Positions 16,183-24,382 of a stretch of 64,000 bases of DNA are shown piece after piece. The stretch spans positions 6,221,519 through 6,285,518 of the forward strand of contig NZ_KB911581.1 of assembly GCF_000383595.1 (NCBI RefSeq), given 5' to 3'. The notes under the pieces are model-generated. The model was not told the DNA's origin. It did not search any database and saw only the letters and a program-made list of their open reading frames with translations. Each line of letters begins with the position of its first letter. Within the stretch, counting starts at the first letter, position 1. A program made the position numbers and the translations under genes. The DNA is from Streptomyces bottropensis ATCC 25435 (lineage in GTDB: Bacteria; Actinomycetota; Actinomycetes; Streptomycetales; Streptomycetaceae).

Positions 16183-16980
16183 CTAGGAAGTTCGTACGGC
16201 CCTGTCGCGGGGCGTGCCGGGGCTGCGGACCGCCACGATCGTGGAGCGGCGGCGCAGGGTGAAGCCGAGGGACTCGTAGAGGCGGATCGCGGTGATGTTG
16301 TCCGCGGCGGCGTGCAGGAACGGTGTCTCGCCGCGTGCGCGGATGCCGGCGGCGACCGCGCGGACGAGCCGGGTGGCAAGGCCCCGGCCGCGGTGGTCCG
16401 GGTCGGTGCAGACCGCGCTGATCTCCGTCCAGCCGGGTGGGTGGATGCGCTCGCCGGCCATGGCGACCAGTCGCCCCCGGTCCCGGATGCCGAGATAGGT
16501 GCCCATTTCCACGGTCCGCTTGAGGAAGGGGCCGGGCCGGGTGCGGGCGATGAGGTCCAGGATCTCGGGAACGTCGGCGAGCCCGAGCCGTACCGCTTCG
16601 GGGGCGTGCTCGGCCCGCAGCGCGGTGTCCACCAGCTGGACGCCCTGTCCACCGCCGGCCACCTCCCAACCGTCCGGCACCTCGTGGACCGGCTTGATCC
16701 GTACGACGGTCTCCGCGCCGACGAGCGCGTGCAGGTCGGCCCAGGCGGCCGGGTCCGCGGGGTCGGCGAGGGCGGCGAAGTCGTAGACGTCTCCCGGGTA
16801 GCGGGCGGCGGCGCCGAGGCGTTCGGCGAAGCCGGCGTGCGGGCCTACGCGGGAGGCCCAGACGGCGTTGTCGAGGACGGGTATGTCGAGCGCGGGGGTG
16901 GCGGCGGCGAACGCGGCGCGGGGTGCGCCGGCGGGTGCGGGCGGGGCTCCGCCTCCGTGGAGGTCGGTCCGGTGTGTCAC
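16183..16980 (-). CDS. GNAT-family N-acetyltransferase
   Basis: About 265 residues from GTG 16980 (AAAGGGG upstream); GTG 17022 is an alternative that adds 14 residues. The N-terminal 130 residues are a GNAT-like partner fold. The C-terminal acetyl-CoA site is clear in CTDPDHRGRGLATRLVRAV (R/Q-x-x-G-x-G/A loop) and NITAIRLYESLGF. Sitting between an amino-acid ABC transporter and two LLM monooxygenases, it most likely N-acetylates an imported amino acid before oxidation, the logic reported for YxeL and YxeK with S-(2-succino)cysteine in Bacillus. That parallel is an inference from gene content. Confidence 0.78.
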   Translation of the reverse strand: MTHRTDLHGGGAPPAPAGAPRAAFAAATPALDIPVLDNAVWASRVGPHAGFAERLGAAARYPGDVYDFAALADPADPAAWADLHALVGAETVVRIKPVHEVPDGWEVAGGGQGVQLVDTALRAEHAPEAVRLGLADVPEILDLIARTRPGPFLKRTVEMGTYLGIRDRGRLVAMAGERIHPPGWTEISAVCTDPDHRGRGLATRLVRAVAAGIRARGETPFLHAAADNITAIRLYESLGFTLRRRSTIVAVRSPGTPRDRAVRTS

Positions 16981-17038
16981 GGAGGCGGAGCCCCTTTCTC
17001 GGTCGACAGGCCTGCCGTTCACACGACCTGACCGTGTG

Positions 17039-18067
17039 TCAGGAGTTGGTGAGGGGCAGACCCGGCGGGTTGACCTCGGACTTCCCCACGGACTCGTTGG
17101 GAAGGTTCCACGCCTTCAGCCATGCGTCGTACTGACCGTTGTCGATCAGGTGGTTGATGGCTTCGGCGAGGGGTTCGGCGAGGCCGCTGCCCTTCTTCGC
17201 GGTCGCGGCGATCAGGCCCTGGAGGCTTTCACCGGCGCCGGAGAACTGGCCCGCGATCCGGGTCGCCTGGGGTGTGCCGGCCGTCTTGGCCGCGTGGTAC
17301 GCGAGGTTGGGGCTGGGGCCGAAGTAGGCGTCGATCTTGCCGCTGCTCAGCGCCAGATAGATGCTGTTGCTCTCCTGGAAGTACTTGACGGTGAGGGGCT
17401 TCTTGCCCTCCTTCGCCAGCTTCGCCTTCCACTCCAGGAGGATCTTCTCCTGGTTGGTGCCGTTGCCGACGGAGACCGTCCGGCCGGCGAGGTTCTCGTA
17501 GTCGCCGTCGAAGCTCCAGTCGCTGTCCTTCTTCGTCTCGAAGGCCAGGTCGTCCTTGCGGTAGGAGGCGAACTCGTACTTCTGCTTGCGCTCCTCGGTG
17601 TCGGTGATGTTGGAGAAGCCGACGTCGACCTTGCCGCTGTCGATTCCGATGAACAGGTTCTCCCAGGTCGACTGGCGTATCTCGGGTTCGAGACCGAGGA
17701 CGGCGGCCACGAGTCTGCCCAGATCGGGCTCGGAGCCGGTGAGCGTCTTCTGGTCGCTGCCGATGAAACCGAGCGGGGGGCTGCCGGAGGGCAGCGTGCC
17801 CGAGCCGATCACCAGCTTGCCGCGCTTCCTGATCGCGGCGGGCAGCTTGGCACTGATGGACTTCACCTCGGAGACCTTGATCTCGGTCTCCTCGGCGGCG
17901 CCGTTGGCGAGCCGTCCGACGGTGACCGTGCCGGCGGCCTCGGTCCTGCTCGCGGCCTCGGTGTCGCCCCCGCAGGCGGCGAGCCCGGTGGCGAGGGTGG
18001 CGGCTGCGGTCGCCGCGGTGATGCCGCGCAGCAGGCTGCGCCGGGAGAAGCGGGTGTGCGTGGGCAT
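17039..18067 (-). CDS. ABC transporter substrate-binding lipoprotein, polar amino acid/cystine type
   Basis: A 342-residue family 3 solute-binding protein. The N-terminus has a twin-arginine motif (SRRSLLRG) and a lipobox ending LAA-C32, so it is probably exported by Tat and lipid-anchored. GRLVAAVLGLEPEI, FSNITDTEERKQKYEFASYRKDDLA and GKIDAYFGPSPN are the usual two-lobe ligand-site regions. It delivers ligand to the permease and ATPase encoded upstream in the same operon. An amino-acid-like sulfur compound is the best guess for the ligand. Confidence 0.87.
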   Translation of the reverse strand: MPTHTRFSRRSLLRGITAATAAATLATGLAACGGDTEAASRTEAAGTVTVGRLANGAAEETEIKVSEVKSISAKLPAAIRKRGKLVIGSGTLPSGSPPLGFIGSDQKTLTGSEPDLGRLVAAVLGLEPEIRQSTWENLFIGIDSGKVDVGFSNITDTEERKQKYEFASYRKDDLAFETKKDSDWSFDGDYENLAGRTVSVGNGTNQEKILLEWKAKLAKEGKKPLTVKYFQESNSIYLALSSGKIDAYFGPSPNLAYHAAKTAGTPQATRIAGQFSGAGESLQGLIAATAKKGSGLAEPLAEAINHLIDNGQYDAWLKAWNLPNESVGKSEVNPPGLPLTNS

Positions 18068-18151
18068 GACTGTCCTTGTCGTTCGCGTGGGTGTGTGGTG
18101 GGCGGTGCGGGGGGGAGGTTGGCGGGGCCGGCGGTCGTGCGGGCCCGTGTC

Positions 18152-18937
18152 TCAGAGGACCTTGCCGAGGAAGTCCTTGGTCCGCTCGTGCCGCGGCTTG
18201 TCCAGGACCTCCGAGGGCGGGCCCTGTTCGACGATCCGGCCGCCGTCGATGAAGACGACCCGGTCGGCGATCTCCCGGGCGAAGCCGATCTCGTGGGTGA
18301 CGATCACCAGCGTGGTGCCGCCCCGCGCCAGGTCCTTGATGACGGCCAGCACCTCACCGACGAGTTCGGGGTCGAGGGCGGAGGTCGGCTCGTCGAAGAG
18401 GATGACGCCGGGGCGCAGGGCGAGGGCGCGGGCGATCGCCACGCGCTGCTGTTGGCCGCCGGACAACTGCCGTGGATAGGCGGCGGCCCTGTCGGCGAGG
18501 CCGACGCGGTCCAGGAGTTCACGGGCGAGGTCGTCCGCCTGCGCCCTGCCGAGCTTTCCGGTCGCGACGGGGGCCGCGGCCACGTTCTCCAGCACGGTCA
18601 GGTGCGGGAAGAGGTTGAAGTTCTGGAAGACGAAGCCGATCCGGCCGCGCTGGGCGAGGATCGCCCGCTCGCTCAGTTCCTTGAGACGGTCGCCGTGCCG
18701 GCGTACGCCGATCAGCTCGCCGTTGACGCTGACATGGCCTATCTCGGGCTTCTCCAGGTGGTTGATGATCCTGAGCAGCGTGGACTTGCCGGAGCCGGAC
18801 GGGCCGAGGATCACGGTGACCTCGCCGGGCCGTACGGTCAGGTCGACGCCGTTCAGCACCCGGTGGGTGCCGTACCACTTGTGCACGTCGTGCACCTCGA
18901 CGGTGGCGGCCGCCTGGTCGAGCGTCCCGGCGGTCAT
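18152..18937 (-). CDS. ABC transporter ATPase, polar amino acid type
   Basis: A 261-residue ATPase with Walker A GPSGSGKST at 45-53, Q-loop VFQNFNLFPHLTVLEN, signature LSGGQQQRVAIARAL, Walker B VILFDEPTSALDP and switch THE. The sequence is of the GlnQ/HisP/TcyC class. ATG 18937 overlaps the permease stop (ATGA). It powers the importer made with the neighbouring permease and binding lipoprotein. Confidence 0.92.
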   Translation of the reverse strand: MTAGTLDQAAATVEVHDVHKWYGTHRVLNGVDLTVRPGEVTVILGPSGSGKSTLLRIINHLEKPEIGHVSVNGELIGVRRHGDRLKELSERAILAQRGRIGFVFQNFNLFPHLTVLENVAAAPVATGKLGRAQADDLARELLDRVGLADRAAAYPRQLSGGQQQRVAIARALALRPGVILFDEPTSALDPELVGEVLAVIKDLARGGTTLVIVTHEIGFAREIADRVVFIDGGRIVEQGPPSEVLDKPRHERTKDFLGKVL

Positions 18938-19917
18938 ACGGCGGCCTCCTTGCGGATGCGGGCCCGCAGGTCGGTGGCACCGGCCCGCAGTCTCTGCAGC
19001 GGCGTCGGCGGCAGCGTGCGGGTGGCGCCCCGCGCGTAGTACCGCTCGACGTAGAACTGGATGACGGAGACGACGCTGGTGAGGATGAGGTACCAGACGG
19101 TGGAGACCAGCAGCAGCGGCACGATGTCGCCCGGGTAGGTGGAGCCCATGGCCTGCGCGGTGCCGAAGAGGTCGAGCAGCGACACGTAGAAGACCAGGCT
19201 GGTGCTCTTGATCAGGCCGATCAGCTGGTTGACGTAGTTCGGGGTGATCGAGCGCAGTGCCTGCGGGAAGACGATTCTGCGGAACTGGTAGCCCTTCGGC
19301 AGGCCGAGCGCGGAGGCCGCCTCGTGTTGGCCCTGGTCGACGGAGAGGATGCCGCCGCGGACGACCTCGGCGGCGTAGGCCGCCTCGTTGAGACTGAGGC
19401 CGATGACGGCGACGGCCATGTCGGTGGCCAGGCGCGACTCGTCGAAGGTGAGGAACGCCGGGCCGAAGGGGACGCCCAGGCTGAGGGTCTGGTACAGGGC
19501 GCTGAAGTTGTAGAGGAACAGCAGGACGACGATCAGCGGGATCGAGCGCAGGGCCCAGATGTAGACCCAGCTGACCGAACGCAGGACCGGACTCTTCGAG
19601 AGCCGGGCGAGGGCCAGGAGGACACCGCCGATCAGGCCCAGAACCGCGCTGTAGGCGGCGACTTCGAGGGTGATGAGCAGTCCGTCGAGGATCGTCGGGC
19701 GCAGGAACCAGTAGGCGAAACGGTCCCACTGGTAGAAGGGGTTGGAGACCAGGCCGTGGACGAACTGGGCCGCGAGGACCAGGACGACCGCGGTGGCGAT
19801 CCAGCGGCCGGGGCGGCGCAGCGGCAGTACCCGCTGGGCGGCGAGGGGTTCGGCCGGTGTGTCGGCGGGCGGCGGCGCCTCGGTCGGGGACAGGGCGGTG
19901 CCTGGGGGTTCACTCAT
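18934..19917 (-). CDS. ABC transporter permease, polar amino acid type
   Basis: A 327-residue membrane protein with five or six helices. The Pro-rich N-terminal 50 residues are cytosolic. The EAA loop that docks the ATPase is GQHEAASALGLPKGYQFRRIVFPQALR. Start ATG 19917 (MSEPPG) has CCGGAG upstream; the frame extends beyond it without homology. As a single permease gene it probably forms a homodimer. A 219-base leader region separates it from the leader-peptide ORF. Confidence 0.88.
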   Translation of the reverse strand: MSEPPGTALSPTEAPPPADTPAEPLAAQRVLPLRRPGRWIATAVVLVLAAQFVHGLVSNPFYQWDRFAYWFLRPTILDGLLITLEVAAYSAVLGLIGGVLLALARLSKSPVLRSVSWVYIWALRSIPLIVVLLFLYNFSALYQTLSLGVPFGPAFLTFDESRLATDMAVAVIGLSLNEAAYAAEVVRGGILSVDQGQHEAASALGLPKGYQFRRIVFPQALRSITPNYVNQLIGLIKSTSLVFYVSLLDLFGTAQAMGSTYPGDIVPLLLVSTVWYLILTSVVSVIQFYVERYYARGATRTLPPTPLQRLRAGATDLRARIRKEAAV

Positions 19918-20136
19918 CAAGGGCTCCGGAGGAGTGTCGAAACCCCGGGCGACGCAGGCGACTTCGGCCGCAGGGGCGGTCGGGGACCGCTCACCGTACG
20001 GAGAGCACGGAAGACACACGGATGCGCACGAACCGGGGCCGGCGGAGAGAGACGGACCGCTGGTGCGGTGTCTCGGGGGTTCGGTGAACCGTCGGCCTCG
20101 ACGGGAGCGCGGCGCCGGGCGGGCCCGGACCGCGCG

Positions 20137-20262
20137 CTAGCGTGCGCTACACAGTGCGCTGTTGACCCGGAGCAGATCGACGGCGCGGTCGGCGCAGAGC
20201 GGCACGCAACCGTGGCGGCGCCATGCGGCCGTCCTCGGGGTTGCGTACATGTCCGTCACCAT
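20137..20262 (-). CDS. Attenuation leader peptide of the ABC/GNAT/LLM operon
   Basis: A 41-residue ORF with ATG at 20262, GGAAG about 6 bases upstream and TAG at 20137. The C-terminal half contains HGCVPLC and then AVDLLRVNSALCSAR. The tail matches the R-H-x-D-L-x-R-V-x-S-A-x-C pattern of short peptides annotated as putative leader peptides upstream of sulfur-metabolism genes in Streptomyces. Three Cys codons lie within the last 23 positions. Ribosome stalling at Cys codons under cysteine shortage would regulate the operon starting 219 bases downstream. It is the same length as the peptide at 21419-21544. Confidence 0.72.
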   Translation of the reverse strand: MVTDMYATPRTAAWRRHGCVPLCADRAVDLLRVNSALCSAR

Positions 20263-20306
20263 CGTTCTTCCGGCCCGGTGGGCCTCGTGCTCTGCGGGTG
20301 GCCGTA

Positions 20307-20336
20307 AGTAACTCAGGCCCGGCGGGCCGCTGTCAA
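20307..20336 (-). promoter_or_regulatory. Candidate promoter for the leader peptide and ABC operon
   Basis: Read on the minus strand, TTGACA (20336-20331) is followed after 17-18 bases by AGTTAC/GTTACT (20313-20307), about 45 bases before the leader ATG. The -35 matches consensus fully and the -10 only partly. The spacer contains the palindrome GGCCCGCCGGGCC. Confidence 0.5.
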
Positions 20337-20338
20337 CG

Positions 20339-21253
20339 TCAGTCCAGTACATGGGACGCCTGTCCGTCTGCCGATACGCCCTGGTCCGGGACATGGGAGG
20401 CCCAGTCCAGGATCTGCACGGCCGCGCCGGCCGCCTCCAGGCCCTGACAGTGCGCGTGGTGACGCAGTGCGATGCCGTCGAGGTCGAGGTGGGGACCGAA
20501 GGCGGGGTGGGCGGTCAGGCGGCGCGCGTACGCCCACAGGTGCGGGTGGTCGGCGACGCGGTGCACGGCGGAGGCGTCCAGGTGCCAGCGGTGCACGGTG
20601 TCGAGCCGCACCAGGGCGACCCACAACTCGACGTCGGCGACGGTGAGTTCCCCGCCGAGAAGGTACTCCTGCCCGGCGAGCCGGGCGTCCAGCGTACGCA
20701 GGGTGCGCAGCAGGGAGCCGAGGGCGGCGCGGCGCTCGGAGTCGCCGGCGTCGGCGCGGCCGGCGCGCTGGGCGGCGCCGTCCATGCCCTGCTCGACCAG
20801 GCGTGCGACGCCCTCGATCTCGGCCTCGACTCCCTCCGGGTACAGCGCCGGGCGGCCGCCGCCGAAGCGCCGGGCGAGGTCGCGCATGATGTCGGGGGCG
20901 TGGGTGCTGACGATGCGTCCGGACCAGTCGTCGCTGAGCACCGGCGCCACGGCCGCCCCGGGGTAGCGGTGCGCGCTCGCCTCGTACAGCGGGCGCAGGG
21001 CGGAGTGCTCACCGTCGGGGCCGTCGGGCACGGCGGGCAGGAGGGTCACGGGGCAGACGTCCGCCAGTCCGAGGAGGCTGTGGACGACGGCGATGCGCAG
21101 CGCACCCGGACAGGACAGCGACAGATGGAGCCGGTAGCGGCGCGGCACGGCGTAGTGGCCGCTGCGGGCGTCGCAGCCGATCCGGCCCCGGAAGGCGGGC
21201 AGGGGCCGCGGCGAGGGGACGGCGTTCAGGGCGTGGACGGGCATGGCGGACAT
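20339..21253 (-). CDS. Glutathionyl-hydroquinone reductase-like / GST C-terminal domain protein
   Basis: A 304-residue protein of the ECM4/YqjG type. The thioredoxin-like N-terminal domain has the motif SCPGALR where the family usually shows a Cys-Pro-Trp active site, so Cys is kept and Trp is replaced by Gly. RFGGGRPALYPEG and YLLGGELTVADVELWVALVRLDTVH mark the all-helical GST domain. In actinobacteria, which use mycothiol, the thiol cofactor is uncertain. ATG 21253 has GGGGAG 4 bases upstream. A sulfur-type leader peptide at 21419-21544 precedes it, consistent with thiol-linked control. Confidence 0.75.
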   Translation of the reverse strand: MSAMPVHALNAVPSPRPLPAFRGRIGCDARSGHYAVPRRYRLHLSLSCPGALRIAVVHSLLGLADVCPVTLLPAVPDGPDGEHSALRPLYEASAHRYPGAAVAPVLSDDWSGRIVSTHAPDIMRDLARRFGGGRPALYPEGVEAEIEGVARLVEQGMDGAAQRAGRADAGDSERRAALGSLLRTLRTLDARLAGQEYLLGGELTVADVELWVALVRLDTVHRWHLDASAVHRVADHPHLWAYARRLTAHPAFGPHLDLDGIALRHHAHCQGLEAAGAAVQILDWASHVPDQGVSADGQASHVLD

Positions 21254-21418
21254 GTGTCTCCCCGGGGGTTGTGTCGCGCGGTCGGGCGAGCGCGCTGTGA
21301 CGTGGTGACGCGCCGACACGGTTCGCGGCGCAGCGGTGGTGACGCGAGTACACGGACGCGCGAGCGTCGACGGCGGGCCGCGTCGGCGGCTCGGTCGGGT
21401 CGGGCAGGCTCGGCCGGG

Positions 21419-21544
21419 TCAGCCCAGGGGGCGACTCGCGCTGCAGACGCGCAGCAGATCGATGTGCCGGCGGGAGGTCAGAAGGAGGGACTGTCGGCGT
21501 GCGCGCGGTACACGAGTGACCACCGGCTCCGGACGCCCCATCAT
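21419..21544 (-). CDS. Attenuation leader peptide upstream of the GST-like gene
   Basis: A 41-residue ORF, ATG 21544 (or 21541) to TGA at 21419. Its C-terminal part, SRRHIDLLRVCSASRPLG, is a close match to the RRHxDLxRVxSA leader-peptide pattern of Streptomyces sulfur genes and contains one Cys codon. The 165 bases between its stop and the GST-like gene leave room for an attenuator. The start overlaps the inverted repeat at 21544-21565. Confidence 0.7.
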   Translation of the reverse strand: MMGRPEPVVTRVPRARRQSLLLTSRRHIDLLRVCSASRPLG

Positions 21545-21565
21545 TCCCTACCTGTTCACTAGGAA
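21544..21565 (-). promoter_or_regulatory. Inverted repeat over the leader start
   Basis: On the minus strand TTCCTA is followed after 9 bases by TAGGGAA, which runs into the ATG. It looks like a repressor operator at the start site of the leader-peptide transcript. Confidence 0.4.
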
Positions 21566-21690
21566 ATACCCCACCTGGAGTGTCGGGCCGACCACGCCGC
21601 ACGTCAAGAGGGTGTCCGCGAAATGGTCGCCGCGTCCGAGGAGTGGGACACCGACCGGTCGGCCTCCTCCGGGCACAGGCACCCCGATGG

Positions 21691-22158
21691 TCAGTCGCGG
21701 TCCCCCTCGACCCCGAGCCTCCGCTCCAGCCGGTCGAACCGCTCATGCAGGGCACGCGCGGTCTCGTCGCACAACTCGTGTGCTCTGTGCGTGAGTTGGT
21801 GGCGCTTCTGCTCCCGGCCCACGAACCAGGTGGCGATCGCGGCGGTGACCATGCCGTACGTGGTGATGCCGACGCCCATGACGGCCGCGCCGACGACCCG
21901 GCCCCAGAACGTCACGTGGTAGAAGTCGCCGTAGCCGACGGTCGTGGCCGTCTCGACGGACCACCACAAAGCCTTCGGGTACGAGGTCAGGTTGGCGCGG
22001 GGTGCGCCGTGCTCGGCGGCGGTCACCGCCCAGGAGCCGAGGAGCATCACCACGACGAGCACGACGGTGGCCCCGCCCGCCGCCCTCAGATGGAGGGAGT
22101 GGCTCCCTTCCCTGCCGAGCAGCAGCTCGACGGCCCTGGTGAGGAAGCCGGGCAGCAC
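21691..22158 (-). CDS. Two-TM potassium channel
   Basis: A 155-residue KcsA-like channel. The first membrane helix is at about 28-47, the pore helix and selectivity filter TVGYGD at 73-78, and the second helix at about 85-110. A charged cytoplasmic helix (RHQLTHRAHELCDETARALHERFDRLERRL) follows and looks like a coiled-coil tetramerisation tail. It starts 3 bases after the stop of the GH15 gene, so the two are cotranscribed, an unusual pairing whose logic is unclear. Confidence 0.9.
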   Translation of the reverse strand: MLPGFLTRAVELLLGREGSHSLHLRAAGGATVVLVVVMLLGSWAVTAAEHGAPRANLTSYPKALWWSVETATTVGYGDFYHVTFWGRVVGAAVMGVGITTYGMVTAAIATWFVGREQKRHQLTHRAHELCDETARALHERFDRLERRLGVEGDRD

Positions 22159-22161
22159 GTC

Positions 22162-24033
22162 TCACCCCCTCCTCGTGCCGGGCGGCGGCGCCTTGGGGTT
22201 CTCCCGGCGGGCGTGCGGGGCGTGGCGGTCCAGCTCGTAGGCCACCCGGATCAGCGGGACGTGGGTGAACGCCTGTGGGAAGTTGCCCAGTTGGCGGCGG
22301 GTGCGGGGGTCGTACTCCTCGGCGAGCAGGCCGACGTCGTTGCGCAGCTCCAGCAGCCGCTCGTACAGGGCACGGGCCTCGTCCGCGCGGCCGATCAGCA
22401 GCAGGGCGTCCGCGAGCCAGAAGGAGCACGCGAGGAAGGCGCCCTCGCCACCGCTGAGGCCGTCGGGCGAGTCGGCGGCGCCCACGGAGTAGCGGGCCAC
22501 CAGCCCGTCGGTGAGCAGTTCGCGCTGTACGGCCTCGATGGTGCCGATCACCCGGGGGTCGTCCGGCGGCAGGAACCCGGTCTGCGGGATCTGCAGCAGA
22601 GCGGCGTCGAGCTCGCGGGATCCGTACGACTGGGTGAAGGTGCCCCGCTCCGCGTCGAACGCCTTCTCGCAGACCTCGCGGTGGATACGGTCGCGGACCG
22701 CGCGCCATCTCTCCACCGGACCGGGGCGCGCGTGGGCCTCGGCCAGCCGCACCGCCCGGTCGAAGGCGACCCAGCACATCACCTTGGAGTGCGTGTAGTG
22801 GCGCGGGGCGCCGCGCATCTCCCACAGCCCCTGGTCGGGCTCGGACCAGGCCCGTTCCAGGTGTTCCAGGAAGACCGCCTGCAGGGAGACCAGGTGCTGG
22901 CGCGGGCGCAGGCCGCAGCCGATGGCCAGATGGATGGCCTCCATCACCTCACCGGGGACGTCCAGTTGCCGCTGACCGGCGGCCGCGTTGCCGATCCGTA
23001 CCGGGCGCGAGCCCTCGTAACCGGGCAGCCAGTCGGCCTCCCACTCGGTGAGCCGCCGCTCCCCCGCGATGCCGTACATGATCTGCACGTCCTCGGGCCG
23101 TCCGGCCACCGCCCGCTCCAGCCAGGCCCGCCAGGCGTCCGCCTCGGCCTTGAAGCCGCTGCGCAGCAACGCCTCCAGGGTCATCCCCGCGTCCCGCAGC
23201 CAGCAGAAGCGGTAGTCCCAGTTCCGCACGCCGCCGATCTCCTCGGGCAGGGAGGTGGTCGGGGCGGCGACGATGCCCCCGGTCGGCTGGTACGTCAGGG
23301 CCTTGAGGGTGATCAGGGAGCGGGCGACGGCGTCACGGTACGGCCCGTCGTACGTCAGCCTGCGCAGCCAGCGGCGCCAGTACGACTCCGTGCTGCGCAG
23401 GGCCTCGAAGGCGTCCACCTCGGCCGGTGCGGGCAGGTGGGAGGGGTGCCAGGTCAGCACGAAGGGGATCTGTTCGCCCGCCGTGACCGGGAAGACGGCG
23501 GTGTGGGCGGTGCCGTGGGCGACCGGCCGGACGGGAGTGCGCAGCCACACCGACTCCGGCCCCGCCGTCCCCGTCAGATGCCCGTTGCGCCGGCGCATCC
23601 AGGGCAGCACCCGGCCGTAGTCGAAGCGGAGCCGCAGGTCCATCCGCATGTCCACGGTGCCGGAGAGACCCTCGACGATGCGGACGACGCTGGGGGCCCC
23701 GGTCTTCCGGCACGGCATGAAGTCGGTGACCAGGACCTGGCCGCCCGCCGTCTCCCATTCCGTCTCCAGGACCAGCGTGTCGTCCCGGTAGCGGCGGCGG
23801 GCGTACGGGCCGTTCTCCTCGGCCGGCGCGATGCGCCAGCGGCCGTTGTCCTCGTCGCCGAGGAGGGCGGCGAAGCACGCGGGCGAGTCGAAGCGGGGGA
23901 GACAGAGCCAGTCGACGCTGCCGTCCCTGCCGACGAGGGCGGCGGAGAGGAGGTCGCCGATGAGGGCGTAGTCCTCGATGCGGCCGGGTCCGCCGCGGGG
24001 GGCGATGCGGGGGTCGGGGGCGGGGTCTGGCAT
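22162..24033 (-). CDS. Glycoside hydrolase family 15 protein (trehalase/glucoamylase-like)
   Basis: A 623-residue cytosolic enzyme without a signal peptide. The N-terminal beta-sandwich begins RIEDYALIGDLLSAALVGRDGSVDWLCLPRFDSPACFAALLG-like; the catalytic (alpha/alpha)6 barrel carries the family signature GVRNWDYRFCWLRDA near residue 270 and ends with AFTHVPLI. GH15 enzymes hydrolyse alpha-glucosidic bonds; actinobacterial members of this architecture include trehalases, so trehalose or maltodextrin is the likely substrate. There is no starch-binding domain. It is upstream of, and nearly joined to, the channel gene. Confidence 0.87.
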   Translation of the reverse strand: MPDPAPDPRIAPRGGPGRIEDYALIGDLLSAALVGRDGSVDWLCLPRFDSPACFAALLGDEDNGRWRIAPAEENGPYARRRYRDDTLVLETEWETAGGQVLVTDFMPCRKTGAPSVVRIVEGLSGTVDMRMDLRLRFDYGRVLPWMRRRNGHLTGTAGPESVWLRTPVRPVAHGTAHTAVFPVTAGEQIPFVLTWHPSHLPAPAEVDAFEALRSTESYWRRWLRRLTYDGPYRDAVARSLITLKALTYQPTGGIVAAPTTSLPEEIGGVRNWDYRFCWLRDAGMTLEALLRSGFKAEADAWRAWLERAVAGRPEDVQIMYGIAGERRLTEWEADWLPGYEGSRPVRIGNAAAGQRQLDVPGEVMEAIHLAIGCGLRPRQHLVSLQAVFLEHLERAWSEPDQGLWEMRGAPRHYTHSKVMCWVAFDRAVRLAEAHARPGPVERWRAVRDRIHREVCEKAFDAERGTFTQSYGSRELDAALLQIPQTGFLPPDDPRVIGTIEAVQRELLTDGLVARYSVGAADSPDGLSGGEGAFLACSFWLADALLLIGRADEARALYERLLELRNDVGLLAEEYDPRTRRQLGNFPQAFTHVPLIRVAYELDRHAPHARRENPKAPPPGTRRG

Positions 24034-24382
24034 GGGGTCAGTGTCGGGGGGCCACGGGGTCGCGGCATGTGGGGCGGGGCGTTCGAGTTGTCGTGACCGT
24101 GCGGGGGAGGCATGCCCGGGAGCCGTTCCGGTACTCGGCCGGAAGGGTGACCGGGTGGTGGCGTCGGGGCGTGGGTGTCCGGGTGTGGTGTCCGTGTGCG
24201 GTGTCCGGGAGGGGCGGTGCTCGGTTCTTCATCTGCGGTACGCGGTTCTTCATCTTCCGGACGGCCGACGGCCATGCCACGGCAGGGACCGCTCTCCGGC
24301 GCGGTCCGAAGCTGCTCAGGGCGCACGGTCATCCGCGAACGGGACGACGACTCGATGAACGGCTCACGGAAAGGACCGGCTC
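24034..24382. other. Intergenic between divergent GH15 and HTH genes
   Basis: A 349-base gap. It contains a direct repeat CGGTTCTTCATCT (around 24222 and 24242) and several GTGTCCG words from 24175 to 24210, but no supported gene or clear promoter. Confidence 0.4.

Noticed and set aside
24038..24280. 80-codon minus frame upstream of the GH15 gene
   Set aside because: Pro/His/Arg-rich with a repeated MKNR word from a short direct repeat; no family, weak start.
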